Source: Nannocystis sp. (lineage in GTDB: Bacteria; Myxococcota_A; Polyangia; Nannocystales; Nannocystaceae). Taken from it: a DNA stretch of 64,000 bases. Positions 1 to 7,969 of this stretch are shown here, one piece after another (positions within the stretch are counted from its first letter, which is position 1; each line of letters begins with the position of its first letter). The position numbers and the translations under genes are program-made. The notes under the pieces are model-generated. The model saw only the letters and a program-made list of their open reading frames with translations. It was not told the DNA's origin and did no database searches. The stretch is from assembly GCA_016712315.1 (NCBI GenBank), contig JADJRG010000029.1, positions 682,001 through 746,000 of the forward strand. The letters run 5' to 3'.

Positions 1-532
1 GCAGGCAGGCGGCCGCGCCAGCGCTGAGGATCCGCTCGGTGTTCGACTCCGTATAGTAGCCGGTGATCGCGATGATCTCGGTGTGCGCGGTCGAGCTCTC
101 GCGCTTGAGGCGGGCGCAGACCTCGAAGCCGTCGACGCCGGGCATCATGAGGTCGAGGAAGATGAGCTGCGGACGAAAGAGCACGACGTGTCGGCCGGCG
201 TCGAAGGCGTCGCGGGCGACCTCGATCTCGAAGGCGTGGTTGAGCTCGGTGACGACGTCGCGGAGGAGATCGAGGACCACAGGCTCGTCGTCGACGACCA
301 AGATCCGGCCGGTCTCGTCGCCGGTCTGGGTGTCGAAGGGGATCCCTCGATCCTGACAGACGCGCTCGATGTCCTCGCGACGGACGCGCCTGTGCCCTCC
401 TACGGTCTTGAACGCGGGGATCAGCCCGTCTTCGATCCAACGGATCACCGTGGTCGGGGTGACGCAGCAGATCTTGGCGACGTCGTGGGTCGAGTAGGTG
501 TCTTTGCTAGGGTTGCTGCGGCCGCGGCTCAT
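1..532 (-). CDS. HTH-receiver response regulator (partial, runs off left edge)
   Basis: Reading leftwards from the ATG at 532, 177 residues are visible before the window edge. Residues about 12-58 form an excisionase/MerR-type helix-turn-helix that ends in GGHRRVRREDI, the usual 'HRR' wing of this family. From residue about 76 a receiver domain begins: acidic pair D81/D82, phospho-acceptor D127 in the context IFLDLMMPG, and T157 in IAITGY. The conserved lysine near the receiver C-terminus lies beyond the edge. The DNA-binding domain comes before the receiver, the reverse of the OmpR/NarL layout. The gene starts 15 bases after the histidine kinase stop, so the two are probably co-transcribed and form a phosphorelay pair. 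The target genes are unknown. Confidence 0.85.
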   Translation of the reverse strand, partial: MSRGRSNPSKDTYSTHDVAKICCVTPTTVIRWIEDGLIPAFKTVGGHRRVRREDIERVCQDRGIPFDTQTGDETGRILVVDDEPVVLDLLRDVVTELNHAFEIEVARDAFDAGRHVVLFRPQLIFLDLMMPGVDGFEVCARLKRESSTAHTEIIAITGYYTESNTERILSAGAAACL

Positions 533-547
533 AAATATCGCTGTCGA

Positions 548-2893
548 TCAGGGGGCAGAGGAGGAGGTCGGGGCGGAGGACGTCGGCGCAGGCGGGGTGA
601 GCTCGTCTGGCGGTAAGAGCACGGTGAAGGTCGAACCGGCCCCCGGCGCAGAGCGCAGGAGGATCTCGCCGCCGTGATCCTTGATGATTCCATAAGAGAT
701 GGCAAGGCCCAAGCCGGTGCCCTTGCCGATCTCCTTGGTGCTGAAGAAGGGGTCGAAGATCCGCGGCTGGATCTCGGCGGGGATCCCGTGGCCTTCGTCG
801 CGGACCGCGACGCTCGCCCAGCCGTCGCCGCGTCGGCTGAGATCGACGGTGACGGCGCCACCCCGCGGCATCGCGTCGACGGCGTTGGCGAGCAGGTTGA
901 GGAGCACCTGCTCGAGCTGATCGGCGTCCGCGTAGACCTCGACAGGCTGCTCCGGGTAGCTCCGCAAGACCTGGACGTTGTGCATGCGCCACTGGTACTC
1001 GCCGATGCCGACGACTCGGTCGATGAGGCCGCTGAGATCGAGGCGTCGACGCTGCCCGGGCTCTTGCTGGCGCGAGAAGAGGAGCACGCCCTCGACGATC
1101 TTGCGGCAGCGCTCGCCGCTGTCCGCGATCTTGATGATGCGATCGCGGATCCAGGGGTCGAGCGGGCGCTCGAGGAGGAGGCGCGAGTAGCCGACGACGC
1201 CGCTGAGCGGGTTGTTGATCTCGTGGGCGATCCCGGCGGCGAGCAGGCCGACGGCGGCGAGCTTCTGCGAGCGCAGCACTTGATCCTCGAGGGCCCGGCG
1301 GCGGCGAAGATCGAGGCCGACGAGGACCGCGCCGAGGACGCCGCTCGAGTCGCGTAAGAGGCGAGCCTCGAGGTGCAGCGGGATCTCGACGCCCCCGGCG
1401 GTGCGGATCGCGATCTCGTTGACGATCATACCGTCGCTGCAGAGCGCGCCCCACAGATCGTGCCAACGCGCGGGATCGCTGGCGACCGCGACCTCGACGC
1501 CGAAGCGGCGGCCTGCCGCGTCGGCCGCGGTGATCCCGAGGAGCTGCTCGCTGGCGCGGTTCCACGTGACGACGCGGCCGCCTGCGTCGAGGGAGTTGAG
1601 GAGCACAGTGGTCTGATCGAGGAGCAGCGCCTGGTATCCGGCGAGGGCCTCGGTCTCAGCGACCAAGAGGCCGCTGGCGAGGCCCAGGGCGAGCTGCGGG
1701 CCGAGCAGGGCGAGCAAGGAGCGGATCCTGCGGTCAAAGGGGTGCGGGCGCCCGTTCACCAGCAAGAGGTAGCCGACGACGCCGGTGGGCGCGGTGAGGA
1801 GGACGCGGACGGCGGGGTGGGTGAGGCTGAGATCGCCGAAGAGCGCGCGGCTCTCAGGATCCGTGGGATCGACCGGGTGCACCTGCGCGCCGCCGCGCCA
1901 GTGGAGCGGCGGCGCGTCGATCTCTCGTTGAGTGAGCTCGCGCCGGCGATCGATGTCCCAGCGCTCCCAGCGGCCGGCGATCTGCACGATGAGCTGGGCT
2001 CGCTCGAGGCGCAGGCCCTCGAGCAGGGCGCGACAGGCGGCAGGGACGCTCTCGCGCGGCCGCGGCGAGGCGAGCAGGTGGCGATCGAGCTGAGCGACCA
2101 GGCGCTCCTCAAACTCGCGCTGGCGCTGCTCGTGAAGATCGCGGAGGAGGGCGACCGTGGGGGCGCCCGCGCCGCGGCTGGCGGCCAAAGAGAGCTCGAT
2201 CGGCACGGCCTCGCCGTCGGCGCCCCGGAGCTCGACCTCGCCGTGCCAGTTGCCCGAGGCCGCCAACGTGAGGGCGCGGCCGAGGTGCTCGACCTCACCG
2301 GGATCGACGCTCTCAAGGAGCGAACGGCCGACGATCCGAGCGCCCAAGAGGTCGCGGGCGGCGCGGTTGGCGTGCACGATCCTTCCCTGAGCGTCGAGCA
2401 CGAGCATGCCTTGATCGAGGGCCTCAAGGCTGCGGGTGATCGCTCGGCCCATCTCGGTCTCGGGCGAGCGCTCGGCGCCGCTGTCGAGCTCACACGTGAC
2501 GAGGATGTCGCCGCTGGCGAGGGTGCAGGCGCGCACTTGGCAGGCGATCGAGGCCCCGGGAGCGGCCGGTTGGAGGGTGAGGGCGACCGTGAACGCGTGG
2601 CCGGCGGGGCGGCTGCGTAGGCCGAGGAACGCGCGGCCGAAGGCGCCTCGCTCGCCCGCTCTGCTGATCCAGGCGAGCAGCGGCTCACCGAGCACCGCGT
2701 CGGCGGTGGTGTGGAGGCGCTCGATGAAGGCTCGGTTGGCGGCGCCGATGATGCCGGCGGGGGTGAGCAGGAGCGCGGGCACAGGCATCGCGTCGAGGAT
2801 CTCCTCGTACGGCGACGCGGCGGCCGTCGACGACGCGCGCAGGGAGCCGTCGGGCTGCCTTTTTATCGACGAGGTGGTCTGGCGCTTCTCCAT
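548..2893 (-). CDS. Multi-PAS/GAF hybrid-input sensor histidine kinase
   Basis: 781 residues, apparently cytosolic, with no clear membrane segment. Rough layout: PAS-like segments at 30-130, 150-260 and 425-535, a GAF-like segment at 285-410, a HisKA dimerisation helix at 543-605 with phospho-acceptor His557 in GIAHEINNPL, and an HATPase_c domain at about 650-770. The ATPase shows the N box (NLLANAVDAM), G1 (DEGHGIP), F box (FDPFFSTK) and G2 (GTGLGLAISYGI). The HEINNPL sequence is typical of NtrB/AtoS-like kinases. It ends in a Pro/Ser/Thr-rich tail. The partner is very likely the HTH-receiver protein just downstream. The input signal cannot be read from the sequence. Confidence 0.92.
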   Translation of the reverse strand: MEKRQTTSSIKRQPDGSLRASSTAAASPYEEILDAMPVPALLLTPAGIIGAANRAFIERLHTTADAVLGEPLLAWISRAGERGAFGRAFLGLRSRPAGHAFTVALTLQPAAPGASIACQVRACTLASGDILVTCELDSGAERSPETEMGRAITRSLEALDQGMLVLDAQGRIVHANRAARDLLGARIVGRSLLESVDPGEVEHLGRALTLAASGNWHGEVELRGADGEAVPIELSLAASRGAGAPTVALLRDLHEQRQREFEERLVAQLDRHLLASPRPRESVPAACRALLEGLRLERAQLIVQIAGRWERWDIDRRRELTQREIDAPPLHWRGGAQVHPVDPTDPESRALFGDLSLTHPAVRVLLTAPTGVVGYLLLVNGRPHPFDRRIRSLLALLGPQLALGLASGLLVAETEALAGYQALLLDQTTVLLNSLDAGGRVVTWNRASEQLLGITAADAAGRRFGVEVAVASDPARWHDLWGALCSDGMIVNEIAIRTAGGVEIPLHLEARLLRDSSGVLGAVLVGLDLRRRRALEDQVLRSQKLAAVGLLAAGIAHEINNPLSGVVGYSRLLLERPLDPWIRDRIIKIADSGERCRKIVEGVLLFSRQQEPGQRRRLDLSGLIDRVVGIGEYQWRMHNVQVLRSYPEQPVEVYADADQLEQVLLNLLANAVDAMPRGGAVTVDLSRRGDGWASVAVRDEGHGIPAEIQPRIFDPFFSTKEIGKGTGLGLAISYGIIKDHGGEILLRSAPGAGSTFTVLLPPDELTPPAPTSSAPTSSSAP

Positions 2894-2996
2894 GGTCGGC
2901 CGCAGATCGGCGATGGCTTAGCAGAAAAGAGCGGCCCCGGCGCTGCGGCGCGCGGATGTCCTGCGGCGCGCGGCTTTCGGTTACCCTTGGCGCGCG

Positions 2997-3701
2997 ATGG
3001 AGCACGCTTCGCCCACACCGCCGCGTCTGGCCGCGACTGTAGTGATCCTCCGGAGCCCCGCGGAGGGGGGGGCGCCGGAGCTGTTGATGCTCAGGCGCTC
3101 GTCGAAGAGCCCTTTTATGCCCGACGCTTGGGTCTTCCCGGGGGGGAAGGTGGATGCGGCGGACGGTCCGGCGGGCTCGGATCTCGCGTTCATCGCGGCG
3201 GCTCGGCGCGAGTGTCAGGAGGAGTGCTCGCTGGTCCTTGAGACGCAGGAGCTGCGGTGGTTTGACACGTGGATCACGCCGGCTGGCGAGCCGCGGCGCT
3301 TTCATGCGCGCTTCTTCCTCGTCGAGATCGCGGCGGGTGGCGGCGCGGAGGCGACCGCCGACGGGCACGAGACGCAGGACGGGCGCTGGGGGACGGCGAC
3401 GGCGCTGCTCGAGCGCTGGCGCGCGGGCGAGATCGATCTGCCGCCGCCGACCGCGTGCACGCTGCTGCGGCTGGCCGAGCCGAGCTGGCGGGCGCTGCTT
3501 CGCTGTCCGAGGGAGCAGGTGGTGCCGCCGATCTTGCCGAAGTGGGTGATCGAGGGCGAGCGTCTGGTGGTCGTACTCCCTCATGATCCGCTCTATGCGG
3601 GCCTGCCAGGCGAGGGTGGGCCACCATGTGAGCGCTTGGCTGGGCTGCCGCGGCGCTTCGTCCGCGACGCTGATGGGGGCGTATGGCGACCGATCGTATG
3701 A
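2997..3701 (+). CDS. NUDIX hydrolase family protein
   Basis: 234 residues. A Nudix box is visible from about residue 48: GGKVDAADGP, then a short insertion, then AARRECQEECS, matching G-x5-E-like / R-E-x2-E-E. The insertion and the C-terminal extension ending in PILPKWVIEGERLVVVLPHDP resemble the NUDT18/NUDT19-type subgroup, which hydrolyses CoA-like or other nucleoside-diphosphate-linked compounds; the substrate here is not predictable. It is divergent from the histidine kinase across about 100 bases that must hold both promoters. Its stop overlaps the start of the next lipoprotein gene (ATGA at 3698), suggesting translational coupling. Confidence 0.85.
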   Translation: MEHASPTPPRLAATVVILRSPAEGGAPELLMLRRSSKSPFMPDAWVFPGGKVDAADGPAGSDLAFIAAARRECQEECSLVLETQELRWFDTWITPAGEPRRFHARFFLVEIAAGGGAEATADGHETQDGRWGTATALLERWRAGEIDLPPPTACTLLRLAEPSWRALLRCPREQVVPPILPKWVIEGERLVVVLPHDPLYAGLPGEGGPPCERLAGLPRRFVRDADGGVWRPIV

Positions 3702-4672
3702 AGAATTTCCGGCCGAAGAGGCTCTGGCGCGGCGGCTGGGTGCTGCTCAGCCTGGCAGGGTGCGTCGCGCCAGTAGAGGAGGTCGGAGGGGCGAGCGCGT
3801 CCGCTCCGGCGCCGGTGGTCGAGCCCGCGGAGAGGATCGCGCCGCCGCTCGCGAGCGGCGCGCGGCTGCTGCAGTGGCTCGATCCAGACGCTGTCGGGGC
3901 GACCCTGGTCGGCGCGCGGATGGAGCTCGACGTGGACGCGATCGCGACGCTCTTCGGCCTGCCGATCCAGGGGGCGCGCATGCTGCGAGAGATCGAGATG
4001 GCGGAGGAGGGGCTCCAGGTGATCTTTGGGGCTGATCTCGAGCGGGTGTTCGCGCCCGAGGTGTTGGCGATGCTGCCGCCGATCGGCCGCGGATCGACGA
4101 TTTTGCGCGCGCTGCGGGCGCCGCGGGCAGAGATCGAGGCGGCGCTGCGGGATCATGAGATGGAGGAGAGCTTCACCGAGGGTTTCTCTGTTTGGGCGCC
4201 TACTGGGGCGTTCCCGTGGAAGGTGGTGCTGCTCGGCGAGGACGCGCTGGCGCTGGCGCTGGTGCCTCGGGCGGAGATCGGCGAGATCGGGCCGTTGACC
4301 GCGGCGCGCGATCTACCGCCGTCGACGCTGCGTCGAGAGCTCGAACAGATCGCCGGCGCGCCAGATCTGATGCTCGAGATGGTCGCGCAGGGGCCGTTCC
4401 TTCACACGGAGCTGAGCGATGACGTCGGGGTCGTGCGCCTGAGCGTGCGCCGCTGGCAGGGCCGCGGGATCGACGGGGGCGTGATGTTGCAGGCGCTCGG
4501 CGATCCAGGTGAGGGGGCGGCCGAGCTGCGGACTCGCGAGCTGGTTGGGGAGAGCGATCGCCTGCGCGAGCTGGCGCGGCGGGTGGTCTTCTCGGCTGAG
4601 CCGCCGATGATCGTCGGGCGGGTCCAGCTCTCGGCCGAAGACGCGGCGGCGCTGCGCAGGCGGCCGCGATGA
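3698..4672 (+). CDS. Hypothetical lipoprotein
   Basis: 324 residues from the ATG at 3698, chosen because it overlaps the NUDIX stop as ATGA and gives a textbook signal: basic MKNFRPKR, a hydrophobic stretch, then the lipobox LAGC. An in-frame ATG at 3683 would only lengthen the n-region. The mature protein is acidic, with no recognised domain; it has no repeats and few cysteines after the lipobox. It is followed by a second lipoprotein with an ATGA overlap, so NUDIX, this gene and the next probably form one transcript. Probably anchored in the cell envelope; function unknown. Confidence 0.75.
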   Translation: MKNFRPKRLWRGGWVLLSLAGCVAPVEEVGGASASAPAPVVEPAERIAPPLASGARLLQWLDPDAVGATLVGARMELDVDAIATLFGLPIQGARMLREIEMAEEGLQVIFGADLERVFAPEVLAMLPPIGRGSTILRALRAPRAEIEAALRDHEMEESFTEGFSVWAPTGAFPWKVVLLGEDALALALVPRAEIGEIGPLTAARDLPPSTLRRELEQIAGAPDLMLEMVAQGPFLHTELSDDVGVVRLSVRRWQGRGIDGGVMLQALGDPGEGAAELRTRELVGESDRLRELARRVVFSAEPPMIVGRVQLSAEDAAALRRRPR

Positions 4673-5499
4673 GCGGGTCGGTGCGTCGCGCCGGCGAGGC
4701 CGCGATCGTCTCTGCGAGTGTCCTCTGGTGCATGTCTTGTGGTTCAGGTCCCAAAGAACCTGAGAGACGAGCGGTCGAGGATGCGCCGCAGGAGGCGCGA
4801 TCGGCGCGGGGGTCGGTCGGTGAGATCTGCGCCGGCGAGGCGGTGTCGCCTGATCCGGCGGGGATCCCAGATAACGCGCGCTTGGCTGTGATCGTAGATC
4901 TGCGCGATGAGGAGCTTCCGGCGGCGCTTGAGCGGGTCGAGGCGTGGGGGCAGGCGCCTGGCGGGGAGGTGCCGGTGGTCGCCGGGCTCGCGCTCTCCCA
5001 GATCGGCTTTCAGCTGCGCCTTGTCCGCGATCTACTCGCTGCGATCGGGATCGCCCCGAGATCGCTGCTGATCGTGCAAGCGCCGGGGGGGGAGCTGGTC
5101 TGGAGCTTTCATTGGGTCTGCGACCTCGATGGTCTTCGAGCGCTCTTGGGGGATCGCTGGGGCTTGCGCTCGCGGAGCAGCGTGCTGGGGATGATCGCGG
5201 AGGCGGCGGCGCCGGGGTCGTTTGCGTACGATGTGGTGGTGTTGCCGAGTGACCAGATCGCGTTGACGCCGACGGGGACGGGCGCCCGCTTGCTGCGTTG
5301 GCTGGCGGGCGCGGAGCCCTCGATCGACGGTAGGCGCGCGGCTGGTCGATTCGGGGAGGTCTTGGCGGAGATCCCGGCTGCGCCGGTGCGGGCGGTGTTG
5401 GCCTGGGGCGGCGGGAGCGGGGTTGTGGTCGCCGGAGGGGGGATCCTGCGGATCCGCGCGGATGGAGCGCAGATCGAGGTTCAGGCGGGTGATCTGTGA
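4669..5499 (+). CDS. Hypothetical lipoprotein
   Basis: 276 residues, overlapping the preceding stop by four bases. The N-terminus is basic (VRRAGE) followed by a hydrophobic run and CMSC GSG, a likely lipobox around residues 21-24. The mature part contains long hydrophobic/acidic alternations (AVIVDLRDEELPAALERV) and a Gly/Val-rich C-terminus. No family is recognised. The close pairing with the upstream lipoprotein suggests a shared envelope role, but nothing in the sequence identifies it. Confidence 0.7.
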   Translation: MSGSVRRAGEAAIVSASVLWCMSCGSGPKEPERRAVEDAPQEARSARGSVGEICAGEAVSPDPAGIPDNARLAVIVDLRDEELPAALERVEAWGQAPGGEVPVVAGLALSQIGFQLRLVRDLLAAIGIAPRSLLIVQAPGGELVWSFHWVCDLDGLRALLGDRWGLRSRSSVLGMIAEAAAPGSFAYDVVVLPSDQIALTPTGTGARLLRWLAGAEPSIDGRRAAGRFGEVLAEIPAAPVRAVLAWGGGSGVVVAGGGILRIRADGAQIEVQAGDL

Positions 5500-5551
5500 T
5501 CTGGTTGGAGCGGCTGCGCGCCTAGCCCATGGCTGCTAGCCTGCGGCGGCG

Positions 5552-6052
5552 ATGAACTCGAACAACGCAAGAGACGCACTCCTGTCGCTCCTCGATCCTG
5601 TGCTCGCGACGATCGCCGCGTTGGCGCCCGCAGGGTGCCACACGCCCGCTGAGCGCGCGGCGCTCGCCTCGGCGCTGGACGAGTCTTTCCCCGTCGATGG
5701 CGCGGTGGTGACAGCGATCGGGGAGGCGATCGAGCGCGGGATCGCGGAGGGGTGGCTCTGCGATCGAGGTGAGGTCGACGCGCGCTTCTCGCGGCTGGGG
5801 AAGGCGAGCGCGGCGAGCCATGGTTTGTCGATCGACGTGGTCCGCCTACGCGGTCCGGGGGCGCGCCATATGCACCCCAAGGGCGAGGTGACGCTTGGTT
5901 TCGCCGTCGAAGGCGCTCCGACCTTCGAGGGGCGGCCGCCGGGGTGGGTCTTCATGCCGCCCGGCAGCAGCCATGTGCCTGAGGTGGTCGGCGGGCGGAT
6001 GAACTTGATCTACTTCTTGCCCGAGGGCGCGGTGTCGTGGGCGGCGACATGA
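5552..6052 (+). CDS. 4-hydroxylaminobenzoate lyase-like protein (DUF4863, PnbB-type)
   Basis: 166 residues. The C-terminal half reads as a small cupin-like fold with LSIDVVRLRGPGARHMHPKG, then EVTLGFAVEGAPTF, WVFMPPGSSHVPEV and NLIYFLPEGAV. This order (HMHPKGE, PPGSSH, YFLPEG) matches, from memory, the DUF4863 family that includes PnbB, which converts 4-hydroxylaminobenzoate to protocatechuate and ammonia. The N-terminal half carries a helical segment with EGWLCDRGEVDARFSRL, also typical of the family. No nitroreductase or protocatechuate gene is nearby, so the physiological substrate is open. It lies about 50 bases after the lipoprotein pair. Confidence 0.6.
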   Translation: MNSNNARDALLSLLDPVLATIAALAPAGCHTPAERAALASALDESFPVDGAVVTAIGEAIERGIAEGWLCDRGEVDARFSRLGKASAASHGLSIDVVRLRGPGARHMHPKGEVTLGFAVEGAPTFEGRPPGWVFMPPGSSHVPEVVGGRMNLIYFLPEGAVSWAAT

Positions 6053-6157
6053 GCGCAGCTTCGCGCGGGCTGGACGGGCGCTCTTGGTTGAGTACGCAAG
6101 AGGTTGTCGACGCTGACTTTGTGATACCTTCGCGGCGACTCGAGGAGAAACGAAGAC

Positions 6158-6874
6158 GTGAAGCAGCTCCGTTCGCTGGCAATTCCCCTGCTGATGCTAA
6201 CTCTCGCCCTTGGGTGCGGGAAGAAGACCCCTGACGGCACGACTCCCCCCGATTCGAGCGGCGGCGCGAGCGGCGGCGCGGTCGAGGGCGGTGGCGATGG
6301 TGGTGAGGGCGGCGGCTCCGAGGGCGGCGGCTCCGAGAGCGGCGGCTCCGAGAGCGGTGGCGGCAGCAGCAGCGCGCCCAGCAGCGATCTGCCGGAGGGC
6401 TGCACGGGTGCTTCTGAGGTCAGTGGTACGCCGACCGCGCTCTTCGCCGACAAGATGATCCTGCGGCTGCCGAAGAACGTCTCGCTGACCGAGAAGACCC
6501 CGTTCCTGTACTACGCGAAGAACCAGGGCTCGACCTGCGACGCCGACGTGGGCATGTTCGTCGGCTACTTCCAGTATGACGCGGCCCGTCCGACCAAGGG
6601 CGTGCGTGACGACACGCTCGGGCAGTTCGGCTTCCCCGCCAACGAACTGACCTGGAGCGACGAGACGGAGAAGGGCCCGAATTACATGGGGACCTTCGAC
6701 ATCGGCGCGGGTCCGAAGGGTGAGCCGCCGGTCAAGGGTCTCGTGACCTTTAAAGAGGCGGAGGGGATCCTGTACTTCGCGGTCTACACGGCGCATCCGA
6801 ACGCGTGGAAGGCCGTGAAGGCGACCTTTGAGGAGTCCGCGAAGAGGATCGTGATCCTTCGCGCCAAGAAGTAG
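6158..6874 (+). CDS. Gly/Ser-linker lipoprotein, paralogue A
   Basis: 238 residues from a GTG at 6158, preceded by a good ribosome site (CGAGGAGA near 6141). A signal peptide ends in LALGCGKK, a lipobox. Residues about 30-75 are a low-complexity Gly/Ser/Glu linker, then a globular domain of about 160 residues follows. That domain contains KMILRLPKNVSLTEKTPFLYY and GSTCDADVGMFVGYFQY, with two cysteines. The same pattern occurs in the next gene, so the two are tandem paralogues. No known family is recognised. The linker suggests a domain held away from the membrane surface. Function unknown. Confidence 0.75.
   Translation: MKQLRSLAIPLLMLTLALGCGKKTPDGTTPPDSSGGASGGAVEGGGDGGEGGGSEGGGSESGGSESGGGSSSAPSSDLPEGCTGASEVSGTPTALFADKMILRLPKNVSLTEKTPFLYYAKNQGSTCDADVGMFVGYFQYDAARPTKGVRDDTLGQFGFPANELTWSDETEKGPNYMGTFDIGAGPKGEPPVKGLVTFKEAEGILYFAVYTAHPNAWKAVKATFEESAKRIVILRAKK
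6311..6355 (+). repeat. Three tandem 15-nt units in a Gly/Ser linker
   Basis: Three consecutive 15-base units (GGCGGCTCCGAGrGC) encode GGSEG/GGSES in the lipoprotein linker. The first unit differs from the other two by one base. The period is a multiple of three, so copy-number change would lengthen or shorten the linker without breaking the frame. Confidence 0.9.
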
Positions 6875-6951
6875 TCGCCCGATGGCGCGGTGGTCGGGCT
6901 GACCGCCGCGCCGCTCTGCTTTCTCTTGAGGGGGGATTGAGGACGGTGAAC

Positions 6952-7644
6952 ATGCGCAGGCGGTCGCGAGGGCTCCAAGGGTTATCGATCGTCGCGGCGC
7001 TGCTGATCGCCGTCGCATGTGACAAGGGACAGGCTGGCGCAGCCGCCCCGAGCGGCGACAGCTCGGGTGGCGGCGGCGGCGGCAGCAGCCAAGGGGGGAG
7101 CTCCGGCGAGGCAGGCTCGACGAGCGGGGCTGAGGCGGGTGGTAGCGGCGCAGGCGGTGCGGATGCGGGGCCTCGCTGCGATCCAGCGCTTGAGAGCGAG
7201 ATCATCGGCTTCTTCGGGATGCGGATGCTCATCAAGCTGCCCCAAGGGGTTGAGTTGATCGAGCAGAACCCGTTCTTCGCGCGGAGCTCGACTGGCGCTC
7301 AAGCGAGCTCTTGTGGCTTGCCTGTGACCTTCGCAGGGCTGGGTTTTTTTCGCTCGAGCGCGCCGTTGCCTGAGGTGCGGCGCACGGTGATGCGGATGCG
7401 TGGGTTGCCGCCGGAGGTGCTCTCGTTTGAGGGGGAGTCGAACCAGTCGAACCAGCTCAGCGCGACCTTCAATGCGGCCGCCGGCGCGAAGGGGGAGCCG
7501 GCCGCGAAGGGGTTGGTGCTGCTGCGGCGGGACCGAGAGTGGGTTTACTGGCTGATCCTGGAGGCGAAGCCCGAGGACTTTGGGCGCCTGGACGGGGTGT
7601 TCCGGGCTTCGGCCGCTTCGTTGATGGTGCAGCCGCGCGGGTGA
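6952..7644 (+). CDS. Gly/Ser-linker lipoprotein, paralogue B
   Basis: 230 residues from the ATG at 6952, which has GAGG at 6939-6942; an in-frame TTG at 6937 is less likely. After a basic start the hydrophobic run ends in IAVACDKG (lipobox). A Gly/Ser-rich linker of about 45 residues follows, then a domain aligned by eye to the upstream paralogue: RMLIKLPQGVELIEQNPFFAR and SSCGLPVTFAGLGFFR match the corresponding segments there, as do the AGAKGEP(A/P)xKGLV segments. The linker composition differs, so the linker evolves faster than the domain. Function unknown. Confidence 0.75.
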   Translation: MRRRSRGLQGLSIVAALLIAVACDKGQAGAAAPSGDSSGGGGGGSSQGGSSGEAGSTSGAEAGGSGAGGADAGPRCDPALESEIIGFFGMRMLIKLPQGVELIEQNPFFARSSTGAQASSCGLPVTFAGLGFFRSSAPLPEVRRTVMRMRGLPPEVLSFEGESNQSNQLSATFNAAAGAKGEPAAKGLVLLRRDREWVYWLILEAKPEDFGRLDGVFRASAASLMVQPRG

Positions 7645-7706
7645 GGCGGTGGCCTTGCTTGCGCCGACTCTTCGGGGTAGAAGGCCAGTCCCTCCGGGTC
7701 ACCTTT

Positions 7707-7779
7707 GACCCCATCGTCTAGAGGCCTAGGACTTCGGCCTTTCACGCCGCCAACACGGGTTCGAATCCCGTTGGGGTCG
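7707..7779 (+). tRNA. tRNA-Glu (anticodon TTC)
   Basis: Acceptor strands GACCCCA (7707-7713) and TGGGGTC (7772-7778) pair fully, with discriminator G at 7779. The T arm is ACGGG-TTCGAAT-CCCGT and the anticodon loop CTTTCAC gives TTC. The D-arm segment TCTAGAGGCCTAGGAC is typical of bacterial tRNA-Glu. The anticodon stem appears to have a mismatch at its first pair. CCA is not encoded. Confidence 0.95.
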
Positions 7780-7796
7780 CCCCCGGAGGGGCATTT

Positions 7797-7869
7797 GGGC
7801 CCGTAGCTCAGCCGGTAGAGCGACGGACTTTTAATCCGTTGGTCGGCAGTTCGATCCTGCCCGGGCTCA
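7797..7869 (+). tRNA. tRNA-Lys (anticodon TTT)
   Basis: Acceptor GGGCCCG (7797-7803) pairs with CGGGCTC (7862-7868) with one G-T pair; discriminator A. Anticodon stem ACGGA/TCCGT with loop CTTTTAA gives TTT. T arm GGCAG-TTCGATC-CTGCC. It lies 17 bases after tRNA-Glu, so the two are probably processed from one transcript. CCA is not encoded. Confidence 0.96.
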
Positions 7870-7870
7870 T

Positions 7871-7913
7871 CGCTGGCGTCGACTTCTACTCGGCGCCAGC
7901 GCTCCTTTTTTTT
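7871..7913 (+). terminator. Rho-independent terminator after the tRNA pair
   Basis: Perfect 8-bp stem CGCTGGCG (7871-7878) / CGCCAGCG (7894-7901), followed after four bases by eight T residues (7906-7913). It begins one base after tRNA-Lys, so it should end the tRNA-Glu/tRNA-Lys transcript. Confidence 0.9.
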
Positions 7914-7969
7914 GGGGGCGTCGCGGTCCTCGCGGGGCGAAATTGCGGCGGGCGCGTATAGTCGCGGCG

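Noticed and set aside
1373..2620. Long open frame on the plus strand opposite the histidine kinase gene
   Set aside because: It is antisense to a gene with all kinase motifs, its protein has no recognisable domain, and long antisense frames are expected at this GC content.
7707..7869. tRNA pair as an integration site for a mobile element
   Set aside because: No integrase gene or repeated tRNA 3' end was found nearby, and a normal terminator follows.
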